Shown here one piece after another: positions 34,775-45,172 of a DNA stretch of 63,785 nt (its first letter is position 1; every line of letters starts with the position of its first letter). This DNA is from Glaciozyma antarctica PI12. Taxonomy: Eukaryota; Basidiomycota; Microbotryomycetes; Kriegeriales; Camptobasidiaceae. The stretch covers positions 1,083,693-1,147,477 of the forward strand of contig KZ627150.1 in the NCBI GenBank assembly GCA_002917775.1, given 5' to 3'. A program made the position numbers and the translations under genes. The notes beneath the pieces are model-generated. The model was not told the DNA's origin. It did no database searches and saw only the letters and a list, made by a program, of their open reading frames with translations.

Positions 34775-35942
34775 TTAACGTCCTCCCGTAGCCCACTTCT
34801 CCAGGTCCGCAAATGCCGAACTCCCCCCTCCGCGCGCAGGCTTGCGATCTTCGTCCCTGTCCCTTCCCCGGTCCCTCTCTCGCTCTCCACCTCGTCGTTC
34901 GTCCTCCCGTCGTCGATCGTCCCTCGGGCGCTCCTCCCGCCTGTCCTCCCTCTCCTTCGGACGCTCCTCCCTCTCCTTCGGACGCTCCTCCCTCTCTTCG
35001 GNNNTTCTCCCTCTCCCTCGGACGCTCCTCCCTCTCCCTCGGACGCTCCCCTTTCTCCTTCTTCTCCCCACTTTCAACCCTCTTCCGCTCCTTCCCCTTC
35101 CCCTTCTCCTCCTTTGCCCTCCTCTTCTTCTCCCTCCGCTCCCTCCGCTCCTCCTTACTCTCCCCCTCCCTCCCGCGCTTCTTCCCCTTGTCCTTCTTCC
35201 CCCCAGCCTTCTTCGCTTCCTTGCGCTCGCGAATGAGGTAGTCCCGCATCGGGTCGTCCAGGTCGATAGAGGCGTGCGAGTCGTCGGAATCCGAGTCCGA
35301 GGAGTCGGCAGCTGCTGGGGCGCGGAACTTGTCTGGGTGTGCAGCGAGGCTGTAGGTCGGCGGTATCAGCTTCCTCCTTTGGCACAGCGGAGAAGGGAAG
35401 AACGTACCTCTGCGCATCCCGCTCGACCATCTTGCCCGTCTCCTTATCCCGCTCCAACTGCTTGTAGTTGAGCACATGATCGACCCTCAGCGTCCGTTCC
35501 AACACCTTGGCTCCACCGAGGTTATCGACCGCCAGTACCGTGCTCCTTTGATCGGCGTACATGAGGAACGCGAACCCCTTGGGCTTCTGCGTCGCCGGGT
35601 CGCGCGGGAGGGAGACGTCGACGACTTCGCCGTACCTGCTCTCGTGCGTTAGCGTGCTTCTTCTTAGGTCGGCGAGAGAGACGGACTGGGAGAAGATGGT
35701 GATCACGTCGCCTTCTGTGAGTTGGTGGGGGAGGCCACCGACGTAGATGTAGGCCGAGTCTTTGTACTGCGTTAGGAGTTAGCGGGGGAGGGAGTAATGG
35801 GGAGAGAAGCGTACCTGGTCGTGCCAGGAGGCGGAGGAGCCTGATTCGAGCTCTCGGGCGTTGATACGGTGGATCTCTTGCACGACGCTGTGAGAGGAAG
35901 TGAGCTGGCGTCGCGGCAAGGCGGGGAGAGGACGCACTTCAT
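34775..35942 (-). CDS. IST3: IST3/SNU17 (RBMX2) RRM splicing factor
   Basis: Ist3/Snu17 is a U2 snRNP protein and core of the RES (pre-mRNA retention and splicing) complex in the nucleus. Exons: 35938-35942 (only 5 nt, ATGAA), 35815-35887, 35687-35766, 35408-35635, 34775-35349. The start MNVVQEIHRIN and the RRM are typical: AYIYVGGLPHQLTEGD (RNP2) and GFAFLMYADQRSTVLA (RNP1), followed by RVDHVLNYKQ. The last exon encodes an acidic Ser/Asp patch and a long Arg/Glu tail built of short repeats (ERPRERE, EEREERPKERE). NNN at 35002-35004 lies inside these repeats and the frame changes across it, so the gap is of unknown size. The protein ends FADLEKWATGGR. Confidence 0.93.
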
Positions 35943-37024
35943 GGCGGTGGCGTGCGCTGCTGCAGCTGGCTTGTGGTGGTGGTCGGCCTGGAGGAGCGGA
36001 GGAGAAGGAGGGAGAGCGGCGCGCTGGGCGATTTAATTTGGGCCGGACCTAGGTTGGGCCAGCGATTTTAATTAATCGGCACGGAGCTCTTCATTCCGCC
36101 CTCCTCTTCTCCCAGCCTCGTATGTGCGCGTTGAATCAGTGTTAGATGCTGGAATCGAGCTGGTACTTTTAGTTCTCCCACTTTTTTTTTATTTTTTTAA
36201 CGGGAATCAATCTTCAACCTCGGCAGCGAGCTGCTCGCGTTTCTCGCTCTTCCGTCTCCTGAAAGCTCTGCTCCGAAAGAGACGCGATGCACTAACGCGA
36301 GAGCTACTTTTCCTCGTGAACGCCGTCTCTGAAACCCTGTGGACAGGCCGGAGGGCAGGCATTCCTCGGCGCAAGCTGTCTGGGTTCCGTTCCGATGAGG
36401 GTGTTCTTGGACTTCACGCTAAGGTCACCAAGCTCACAAGATGATTGGCTTGCAAAACAAACTTTGGTGAACAGCCTGGAGACTGAACCAGGAGCTGCAC
36501 TCATACATAGCGGCCTCAGCTATTTTTGACTTGGGAGGAATGGCGAGGGTGGTGAGCCATTCAAGTTGGGAGGAGACCTGCGTTTGGCAGACGGCGCGAT
36601 TGATTGAGGGGTTGGTTAGGCAAGAGAGGAGGAAGGAACGTGGAGCGAGGGACTCTTGAGCAAGCGGCCCGCTTCAGATTATCCCCACACCGTGTAACCT
36701 CCTTGGTTCAGCGATGGGCACAGGCTAGTGGCTGAGAGTCACATTGCTGACAGTAAGGATTGATTTGCTTCTGTACAGATTCTGCAAGCGCCCTGGCGGC
36801 GGTTGTCTGGTCTGCGGAAGTGGTTGTATGTGATGTTGGGATAGCTCCAAACACTATGCAAGTTTGCTTGTTCAGAGGGTTGGACTTGCTAAGTGTTCAG
36901 AAAGCCTGCCCGAGGGAGCCTGCAACGGTGACTTGGCTTCGCAAGCTGCGGGGGGAAGGCTATCCTCCAGATTAAGGCTGTACAAGTTGGAAACTGTCAA
37001 TTTCAGAGACCTTAACATCAAAAA
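35943..37024. other. Intergenic region with a copied gene fragment
   Basis: Upstream of IST3 and of the tRNA-Thr gene. No intact gene. It contains an A/T-rich run near 36180-36200 and the pyruvate kinase-derived segment at 36530-36651. Confidence 0.4.
36530..36651 (+). repeat. Diverged copy of pyruvate kinase exon 2 and intron 1
   Basis: About 122 bases match 30414-30537 in the same orientation, beginning in GGCGAGGGTGGTGAGCCATT and running through the exon-intron border into the intron (GGCGCGATT, GGGGTTGGTT, AAGGAACGTGGAGCGAGGG). There are scattered substitutions and small indels. Because intron sequence is included, this is a DNA-level copy and not a retrocopy. Confidence 0.85.
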
Positions 37025-37110
37025 GCCCTATTGGCTCAGCGGTAGTAGCGTCTGCCTAGTAACTAAGCTTTCACAGCAGAAGGTCGTCTGTTCGATTCAG
37101 GCATAGGGCA
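37025..37110 (+). tRNA. tRNA-Thr (anticodon AGT) with intron
   Basis: The acceptor stem GCCCTAT/ATAGGGC, discriminator A, T arm GTCTG-TTCGATT-CAGGC and anticodon stem TCTGC/GCAGA are visible. The loop CTAGTAA gives anticodon AGT, followed by about 13 intron bases. The length of 86 nt fits 73 plus the intron. T-rich CGTTCTTTTT follows, a polymerase III terminator. Confidence 0.85.
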
Positions 37111-37300
37111 CGTTCTTTTTGTCGATTTTGCGTGGTGAGACCAAGAACTGTCTGGGGGTGGCGACGGTGAGGAGGTGAGGGAGAGGGGGGAGGGGGCGAT
37201 TGATGTACGTACGTGAGGCCCGAGACGATTACCCGACATTGTTTATTACCTTTGCGTCCTCCCATCTTTTTCTTGTTACAGCTTCGTGCAACTTGTACAG

Positions 37301-39258
37301 ATGATCCCATTTGTTGTGCAGGCGAGCTGTACTGTTGCAAGTCAGCGACTGATTAATCACGCCACGAAACGATTCGCCTCCTCAAAAACTCCCTCGCGTG
37401 CACGGCACTCTTCCTCTCCCTCCCTGCGCCCACCGCACAACGCCGCATTCAAGCTGGCACATCAACGCCCGTCCAGCTTCACATTGCAGGACGTCTTCTG
37501 CCCCGCCTTCTTCCCTTTCATCCCGCTCAACGACAACGGCCACGCACCCCCTCGGCACGACCTCTTCAGCTCGCCTGCCGCCTCCACCAGCTCGGGCGAC
37601 AGCAACCATGCGACCACCTTACTCCCCACGATAGTCCCACCCTCGCCTGTATCGAACGCCCCACCACCTCTCTCAGCCGCAAGCTCGAGCTCCTCCACCG
37701 ACGCGGATGCAGAGGGCCACTCGAAGACGCCTTCAGTCTGGGCAGGCATAACGAGGGCTCTTGCAGGAACCCTGGCGTTCCTCTTCAAACGGCCCGTTCG
37801 GCTCTTCCGACCCGTCAAAAGTGCGTGCTGCCAGACAGTTGCGAGAGGGACGGGAGCTGATTGCACGCGCACAGTATCGACGTGGACTGGCCTACAGGCT
37901 ATAGCAGAGGAGCAAGGCCGTACAGTCTCGCCCTCGTGGGTGCGAGCCCTCATTCGAAAAGAAGGCGTACGTCCCCTCGGCACGAGCGACGGACGCGACC
38001 TAACGACGACAACAGTGGCGCTTCTTCCCCAACCACATCCTCCCACCTCTAGCTCTCAACGCCAGCATCGGTTTCCTCCTCTTCACCGTCTACACTTCCT
38101 CCTCCTCCCTCTTCTCCACCCTCCTCCCCCCCTCTACAACCTCCGAAACGCTCCTCATCCCCTTCCTCTCCGGATCCCTCGCCGGCGCTTCCCAATCCCT
38201 CATCTCCGCACCCCTCGATAACGCCCGTCTACTCCTCCTCCGCCGCCAACGCCTTCTACGCATGCACGGTCGCTCATCGATTCACATCCGACGAGGACCG
38301 ACGGCCCCTTTCGTCAACTGGTGGAGACTCTTGCGCGATGCAGTCTTCAAGGGATCGAATCGCGTTAACGCCGTGAGCGGAGTTCCGGAGGATAGGATGC
38401 TTCAAGCGAGAGAATGGGCGCGGAGAGGCTGGAGTCTCTGGGGATTAAGTGTGGGGAAGGACGCTGTGGCTTTCGGGCTGTTCTTTACGGTCTTTGAGCT
38501 CGGGAGGAACCTAGCGAGGAATGTTGGGCTTGCGTGGGATGGGAGAAGTGTGCGGGAGGAGAGGGAGCGAGTGGGGGAGGGGAGGGAGGATGCCGAGAGG
38601 AGGAGGAGCAAAGGGAGCCTGGTCGTTCAGAGCTTCCTCATCCTCCTTGCGGGCGGGATGGCAGGATGGACTTTTGGGATCGTAGGCCGGCCGTTTGAGC
38701 GAGCGCGGGGAGCGATTTGGGAGGGGAGAGCGATTTGGGCGGCGAAGCTGGCGACGGACGAGGGTGTTGTCGTCGAGGATATAAAACTGCGCGTGAGGAG
38801 GGCGAGGTGGAAGAGGACTCGGGGAGTCGGACGCACTTTCGTTATTCGCAGGACGCGGATCGCGAGGGAGAACAACGTCAAGAACAAGGTCGACACCAAG
38901 CTTCGACTCGCTCAGACGCTCAAGACCGCCCGAACCCTACCCCCTTCCTCGCTCGCCAACCCATGCCCTCCTCCCTCTCCCTCATCCGCGCCGCGACGAC
39001 GCAACACGGCTTCACCACTTTCTTCCTCGCTCCTCCCGTCCTCGATCGCAAGTCCCGGACGACTCTCCCGACGACGCTCGAGCGCGTACCGCCGAGGAAA
39101 GTTGGGCCGACTAGGCTTTCGGCGAGGGGGAAAGTGGCGGAGGAGGCGATTAGAGGAGGGAAGGTGTCCGATTAACGGTGTCGAGGGTGCTGGCGTATGT
39201 CCCGCCGTACGCGCTGGGCTTCGTCGTCTATGCTTTGATGAGCGGGGATCTGAAATAG
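37301..39258 (+). CDS. Mitochondrial carrier family-like membrane protein
   Basis: Exons 37301-37820, 37875-37966, 38016-38792 and 38852-39258. After a long Ser/Pro-rich N-terminus the protein shows carrier-type helices: VWAGITRALAGTLAFLF, then HILPPLALNASIGFLLFTVY, then SGSLAGASQSLISAPLDNAR with the PxDxxR signature, VGKDAVAFGLFFTVFELGR, LLAGGMAGWTFGIVGRPFER and the final VLAYVPPYALGFVVYALMSG. The carriers exchange metabolites across the mitochondrial inner membrane; the substrate cannot be told. The last helix is out of frame with the preceding part by one base near the G-run at 39158-39160 (the frame would otherwise end at 39175). With the missing base restored the length would be about 599 aa, long for the family because of the N-terminus and loop insertions. 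The initiator ATG is the first in the frame. Confidence 0.75.
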
Positions 39259-39910
39259 CACGAAACCAGTCCGCTTGCATCTCTTCTCCCTAGCTACTAC
39301 AACCGAGACGGAACTGCAGGCTCTGGCCGAAGCTCTCTGCACCTCTTCTCGCGCGCCAACGTCGCTGCTGCTCCATCCTGCCGAGCTGCGTATATCGCAC
39401 GTCTCGGAGCTCATAATGCGACACGAGAAACTGATTGAGCGAAGGATCAGTGCGAGAAGAAGAGAGGAGAGGAAGAATGGAGCACGCCGCGCGCAGGATT
39501 CATCTCGCTCTGCGTTCGTCGCTTTCATCCGTTACTATCACTGTGAAGCCGCAACGCGGTACAGAAGAGCCGCGATGACGAACTACTCGCTCTGAAAGCA
39601 GGCCTTCAGAATTCGAGAGAGTTTCGCGAAGTGAGAGAAGCGAAGCGTCGCAGGAAACGCGCTCGAAGAACTCACATCGTCGCTCGCTCTCCACTTCTCT
39701 CCTCCTTCTCTCTGCGGATTAAGTCAAAGCCAATGGATTTGTGCAAGAAAGGGAGTGTCAAGTCTATGGAAACGGCGAGGTGACATGTGAGGAGGAATGG
39801 GAGGGTAGAAAGCGGTGACGAGGGGAGGAAGCTAAGCAAAGCACGAAGGGTAGGGGAGGGCAAGTAGAACTAAAAGGGGAATGAACAATGAGCGCAGAGA
39901 GCTAAGCCAT
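39259..39910. other. Convergent intergenic region, no gene recognised
   Basis: Between the carrier and bZIP gene ends; no gene or RNA recognised. Confidence 0.4.
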
Positions 39911-41527
39911 CTACAGGAGCCCAACACTTCTAAGCACCTTCTCCAACTCCTCGACCCTCGTCCTCAACCCCTCATTCTCCTCTTCCAGCCCCTTGTTCGC
40001 CTCCTCCAATTCTCCCAACCTCGCCTGCTTCCTCAGCCTACTCCTCCTCGCCGCTACCGTGTTCTGCAACCTCTTCCTCTCGACAGCAGCCTTCAAATCC
40101 GCCGGGATCTCCTCGTCGTCCTCCTCACCATCCTCAGTGGGCGTCGCGGCCTTCTTGCGCTTGGCTAGAACGCGCTCGATAGGGACTGTTTTGCGCTTGC
40201 GAGATGTGGTGGAGGGGAGGACGTAAGTGCGGCTTTGGATAGGCGCGTCGACGGGGGTGAGGGAGGTGTCGCCGCTGCGAAAGCCGGTGGGTCGGGGGGT
40301 GCGGGTGGAGGGAGGAGTGGGAAGGAGGGAAGGGGTAGGAGGGAGGTAGGGGGTGGAACGGGTGCTGGGAGGAGGGTTCGGGCGAACGGAGGTCGTGGGG
40401 AGGGGAGGGGAGGGGAAGAGGGAGGGGTAGTCGGCGTCGAGGGCTGGGAGCGCCTCTTCATCGAAAGTGGGCGTTACGAGGTACTCGGTGAAGGGGCTCT
40501 CGAGATCGGACGCCCGGAGGGGAGAGTCGAGAGTCTTGTACGAAGGAGTAGGCCGTGACGTGATTTTGGGTGGAGACGAGGGTCGAAGACGACGACAACG
40601 ACGTCGCAAAGTCGTACGCATAGGTCTGTACGGATGGGTCTGGATTAGGATAGGGGAAAGGCGGTGAGATCAAAGTGCATTCCGAAGAAGTCGCCTGCAG
40701 AGAAGCCAAGGTTAGCTCTCATTCGATGCAAAATGGAGCGCAACGAACGCACCAGAGTCAAGGACCTTTCGATCTAAAGCTTGGGGTCCGACGTGCTGCT
40801 TGTACGTGTCGAACTCGAAAGAGGACGTGGCAGCCGCCGAATAGTCGAGACCGCCGTCAAGCTCGAAAGCTGTAGTAGTCTCAAACGCAAAGGGGTTGTC
40901 GGCAAGTCCGTACGGCGCGGTCGAAAGCGCTGCAGAGGGAAAGGACGAATATGGTGAACCGGTGGTAGGGGCGTGAGCACGCGTGGTGGTGCTGCTCGAG
41001 TTGGTAGAGTCGAAGGCGGCCGAGAACGGCGGCACCGTGTCGAAGAGTGAGCTGGACGTTGGAGCGACTAGTTGGGCGCCTCCACTACTCGACGACGACC
41101 TCGGGTGGCCGTGAGTGGAAAATCCATCAGGTCGGGGCATTGGGAAGGCAGAGGAGAGAAGGTCGCGGAGAGAGTCGAAGGGCTGGTCATCGGATGGGGT
41201 AGATGTGAAGGCGCTGCGTTCGGCGACGGAGACGTTCGTTAGCTGGGGATGCTGTGTGGACAAGGGGAAAGCGACGTACGTGTAGTGGGACTCTGGGATG
41301 GCGGCGGTGAACGGTTCGAGATGGGGAGCGCGGCGAGGTGTGGTTGGAATTGGTTCGTGTGCTGGCTGGTGGAGAATTGGCGAGGGTGGGGGGTGGCGGG
41401 AGTGCTTGTGAGCGCTGGCTGCAGGCTGGGGCAAACTCTGAGGTGCCTCGAAGTTCGTCGAGTGTGAAGTAGAAAGGAGAGCCGCGCGCCTGCCGTGAAG
41501 AACTTCGCTCCTCGGCGTTAGCAAGAG
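39911..41527 (-). CDS. bZIP transcription factor (GCN4-like)
   Basis: The C-terminus has a clear bZIP: basic region ERKRLQNTVAARRSRLRKQ (39990-40090) followed by a leucine zipper (LGELEEANKGLEEENEGL) up to TAG at 39911. The N-AARRSR core is that of Gcn4/ATF-type factors, which bind TGACTCA-like sites and often control amino-acid metabolism. Upstream, Ser/Thr/Pro-rich activation-type sequence is spread over further exons: 41280-41527, then from about 41215 to 40754 or so, then about 40705 downwards. The intron before the bZIP exon and the first exon are unresolved: the frame at 41280-41527 has no ATG, and the exon at 40458-40705 joins the bZIP frame only with weak splice sites. Either a small 5' exon exists or bases are missing. 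Confidence 0.75.
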
Positions 41528-41634
41528 CTGCCGATCCGGTTAGCCCGTAGATGTCGAGTCACTTTGTCGAGTTCCCCCGTCGTCGTGCATTGCCCGAGCA
41601 GACGAAGCACGAACGTGCAAGCCACAGAGAATTC

Positions 41635-44600
41635 TCAACGACCTCGCTCCCCAAGTCCTACCCTCCATCCCCTCCTCCCGACCCTATTCCTCACCAACTC
41701 CATCTCCACCAATACCGCCTCCTCGTCATCCCCCGTCTCCTCTCCTTCGTCGACTTTCGCACGCTTCGATCCTTCGTCGACCGAAGTCGCTACCGACGCC
41801 TCCCTCCTCCGCTTCTTGGTAGGCGCGAAAGGGTCGTCGTCGATCTTGTGGCGGTCGGAGGACGATGGGCGAGATTCGAAGGGCTTTGAGTTCGCCGAAA
41901 TGGTCGAAGGGGAGGACTCGGTCGTCGTTTCGCGATTCGGAGGTGACGGAGAATCGCAGGAGTGGGTCGACGTCGTTCCGCGCGAAGCCTCGATGATGAG
42001 TGGGCGAGAAAGATCGGTGTCGGTAGTGGCGTCCGGAGCTCCGTCGTCGTACGCCGCCAGCTCCGCCTCGAGAGAGATCGAGTAGGCCTCCGTATCCATC
42101 GCTTCGAGCTCTTCTGCGGCAGTGAGGTTGGCGGAAGAAGCGGAGGAGGCGGCGACAATTGAAGAGGCGTCGACCTGCGACGATGAGGGAGCCACGACGT
42201 CCTCCTCCGTCTTGACGACCTCGCTCGTCATCTCGGTGCAAGGTTCCTCCCTCGTCGAGAACGAATAGATGGCGTCCTTAGGATCCTCGAAATCCGCCCT
42301 TGCGTCGAGCTGCGAATCCTGCAGCGGCTCCCTGGACTTGACGACCTCGTGCTGCGAGGGCTTCGCGTCCTCCTCGACGGCGACCCCGATCTGGGAGAGA
42401 TTGTCGCAGTCGTTCCCGTGCTCGTAGATTCCGTCAACGTCCAACTGGAGGGCAGGAGGGATCGAGGGAGCGTCGACGTCGACGTCGAGATCTTCGTGCG
42501 AGGGAGCGACGCCGAGATCGTTCGAAGGCTCTTCAGCGTCGAGGTCGTGCGAAGGCGACGGCGAGCGTTGCTGCGTCGAGGTAGATGGGTTGCGATTCGT
42601 AGAGGCGTCGCGCTGGTGAGGGAGGGGGGAGGGGGATCGAGTCGGGCGACGCGAGACCGAGTGAGATCCCGAATCGTCCGTCCTCGCATGATCTCCAAAC
42701 GAATGGTCGTCCTGCTCCTCCTCGCCCTCGTACCTCTCCAACCCCTATTTCCTCTCCTCCTCGTCCTCCCGCCTACTCCCACTCTCCGACTCTCCCCTCC
42801 TTTCTCGCTCCCTCATCTCCCCCTCCATCCTCGCCATTTCCGTCTCCAACCCCTCCCTAAACCTCCCCCAAGAATGCCTGACCTCCCAGAACCCCTTGTA
42901 CTCCATCCTATGCGCCCTCCGATCGTTGTCCTTCCAATACTGCAGCATCGGCACCAACTTGTCTTCCCACGCCGCGTCGCGCTCCCTGCGACTCTCGAAC
43001 GCGACCCAGAAATGGGTGATCCCCTGCGAGACGAACGAGTTGAGACCGACCGCACTGGGGAAGTTGGCGGCGGCAAAGGCGATACGCTTAGCTGGGTCGA
43101 GGAGGGCGGTTGGGACGGTGGCGAAGGAGATGTGGAAGTGCCAGAGTGAGACGACGAGGGAGCTGGGGACGCGTTTGTGGCTTCGGAAAGAGGAGTTAAA
43201 GGGTTTGATCATCGGAAGGGGGGCAAAACAGTAGGGGACGCTGGGGCGGGATCGGGGCGGAGGGGAGAAGTCACTCGGGAGGGGAGGCGAGATGGGGAGT
43301 GGGCGGGGTGGGAGAGGGTAGGTCGCTGGCAGGTTGACGTGGGAGTGGTTGAAAGGAGCTGTGGATGTGTTGAAGTTCGAAGGGATGAAGGAGGGGGCGG
43401 GAACGTAGTGAGAGGAACGCCTCAAACGCCTCCCTCGGCGGTCCTCGCTCGTACTTTCGCGTCGTCCCTGCTCCCGACGATCCGAACGATCCTGATAGTC
43501 GAACCTCGCCTCCTCGATCCTCCGCCCACCGCCCGTTTCGATCCCACTACTGTCGTCCCTCAGCTCGTCCCTCAGCTTCGCCCACTTGTCCTCCCGAACG
43601 GACGCCGCCAAATCCCCCCACTCCCATTCAATCTTCCCTTCGCCCACCTCCGATTCCTTGAAGACGTCAAATCCCTTCCCTCGCAGGATTCGCAGCGCCC
43701 CTTCCCTCCTTCCCTGTCCCTGGAGCGCCAGATGCGCCAGGCGCGGAGCTCCGGGATCCTTCGACTCCCAGACTGCCGCGGCGTCGGGAGCCAGTTCCAG
43801 CGGGAGGAGGTCGGCGAGAGAGTGGCGAGTGTGGTAAGAGGGAGGGAGAGAGGAGAGGAGGAGAGAATGGAGAGTTATGGCGACGGGGAGAGGGAGAGGC
43901 TCTCCGAGAGGTGGACCGGAGGAGAGAGCGGAAGATGAGGGGGCGGCGGACGGGGCGGGAGAGGTGGGGCTGTGCAAGCTGCCGTGGATGATACTGGAGG
44001 GGGAGGGAAGACCCGCATCGTTCTGTTCGCGCGGTCCCGAGATCGACGAGTCGAGCCAGTCGAATCCGCGTGAGGGTCGGTCGGCGCTGATGCGCTGGTG
44101 CCAAATCGCCTCGATTCGTCCAAAGAGGGGCGAGCTGTCACGCGCTTCCTCGTCTTCGTCGTCCGGGAAGTTGGGGTGGAATTGTAGGAGGAGGAGGTCG
44201 TCCGAGGGGAGGGTGCGAAGGTGCTCTTTGGTGGTGTTGGCGGGGAAGGAGATGGGGGCGAGGTGAAAGGGCTCTCGCGTCTGTTGAGAGTTGCAGGAGA
44301 TTGAGGACGACGGCGAGTGGAGCTGCATCTCTTGTTAGCTACCTCCTTCCCTCCTTGCGCCACGGAGAGCGTGCTCACCTCGCCTCGACCACCACGCTCG
44401 CGCTTCCCTCCTAGAGCTCCGCCACCTCCATTACTCGTCCCTGAAGTCGAAAAGACCGACGAAAGACCTCCCCCAGCGCTCCGTGCAGTTCCCAAGGCGT
44501 CCCTCCCAGCTCCCCCCGGTACTAGGCGAGCCCCACCTCCCTCCTTCGCCGCCGCGTTCCGTCTGCGATGGAAAGCGATCCGCGCGTGGTGAGTGAGCTT

Positions 44601-44810
44601 GAAGGTGGTGTCCTCGTGAAACTGGACGAGGGCGAGCTCTTCAGAGGTGAGCGAGGGGATGCCGCTCAAGGACAATGGGAAGTCCAGGGGGTGCAGATGA
44701 ATGTACGCGCGGGTGCTCGCAGGCGGGTAGTGAGCTGGGAGAGGAATTGCTGATACGGGAGGTGCTCGTGGAGATGGGGAAGTGAAAGAGGCGAAGTCAA
44801 ACTCCCTCAA
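41635..44810 (-). CDS. QFH-family protein A (tandem paralog, with in-frame TAG)
   Basis: I know no named family for this protein. Exon 1 (44379-44810) holds motif copy 1 (IPSLTSEELALVQFHEDTT, then ARIAFHRRR); exon 2 starts at 44328 and opens MQLHSP, then motif copy 2 (LLLLQFHPNFPDDEDEEARD, FGRIEAIWHQRISADRP), an RRM-like segment (about 43920-43690), charged stretches, a second possible fold (LWHFHISF, FWVAFESRRERDAAWEDK) and an acidic, Ser-rich tail with PTKKRRRE. The neighbour at 45173-47669 has the same order. Two oddities occur. TAG at 42747-42745 interrupts a frame that stays open for 368 more codons and there contains the tail shared with the neighbour. No ATG exists in the exon 1 frame after an upstream TGA. 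It may be a decaying duplicate, use an unseen first exon, or be misread. Confidence 0.6.
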
Positions 44811-45172
44811 AGCTCAAAGTCGGGTCAACGAGGTTCGTGCGTGATTCGATCTGGAGGCGAAGCGCGTGCAGGCTCCTCGCGCCTGCTTTTACGCTGACCG
44901 CCCCTCTAATATTGGAGCACTGGGAAGTTAGAGAGGGCGTACAACTACGAAAGGCTGAGATCCATCGTTGCCGAAGAGAGCAGCGAGGTCTCGCCTGCGA
45001 GAATCGACGTTTTTCGAGCTTCCTGCTGGAGTGGATGCAGGTCTCCCTTCGTTGTGTACTGGATACAAGCAACGCTCTCACTTGCCACCAGCCAGTACTC
45101 AAAGCGGTCAAGCACGTATGTTTCTCATTCCGAAGCGAACTGCACACCCACTCCCTCTCAGTCCCCGCTCGC
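44811..45172. other. Short spacer between tandem paralogs
   Basis: 362 bases between QFH genes A and B, both minus. No gene recognised; it must contain the promoter of A and the 3' UTR of B. Confidence 0.4.

Noticed and set aside
34842-35471. Long plus-strand frames rich in Ser/Pro/Leu opposite IST3.
   Set aside because: They are the complementary shadow of the Arg/Glu repeat tail.
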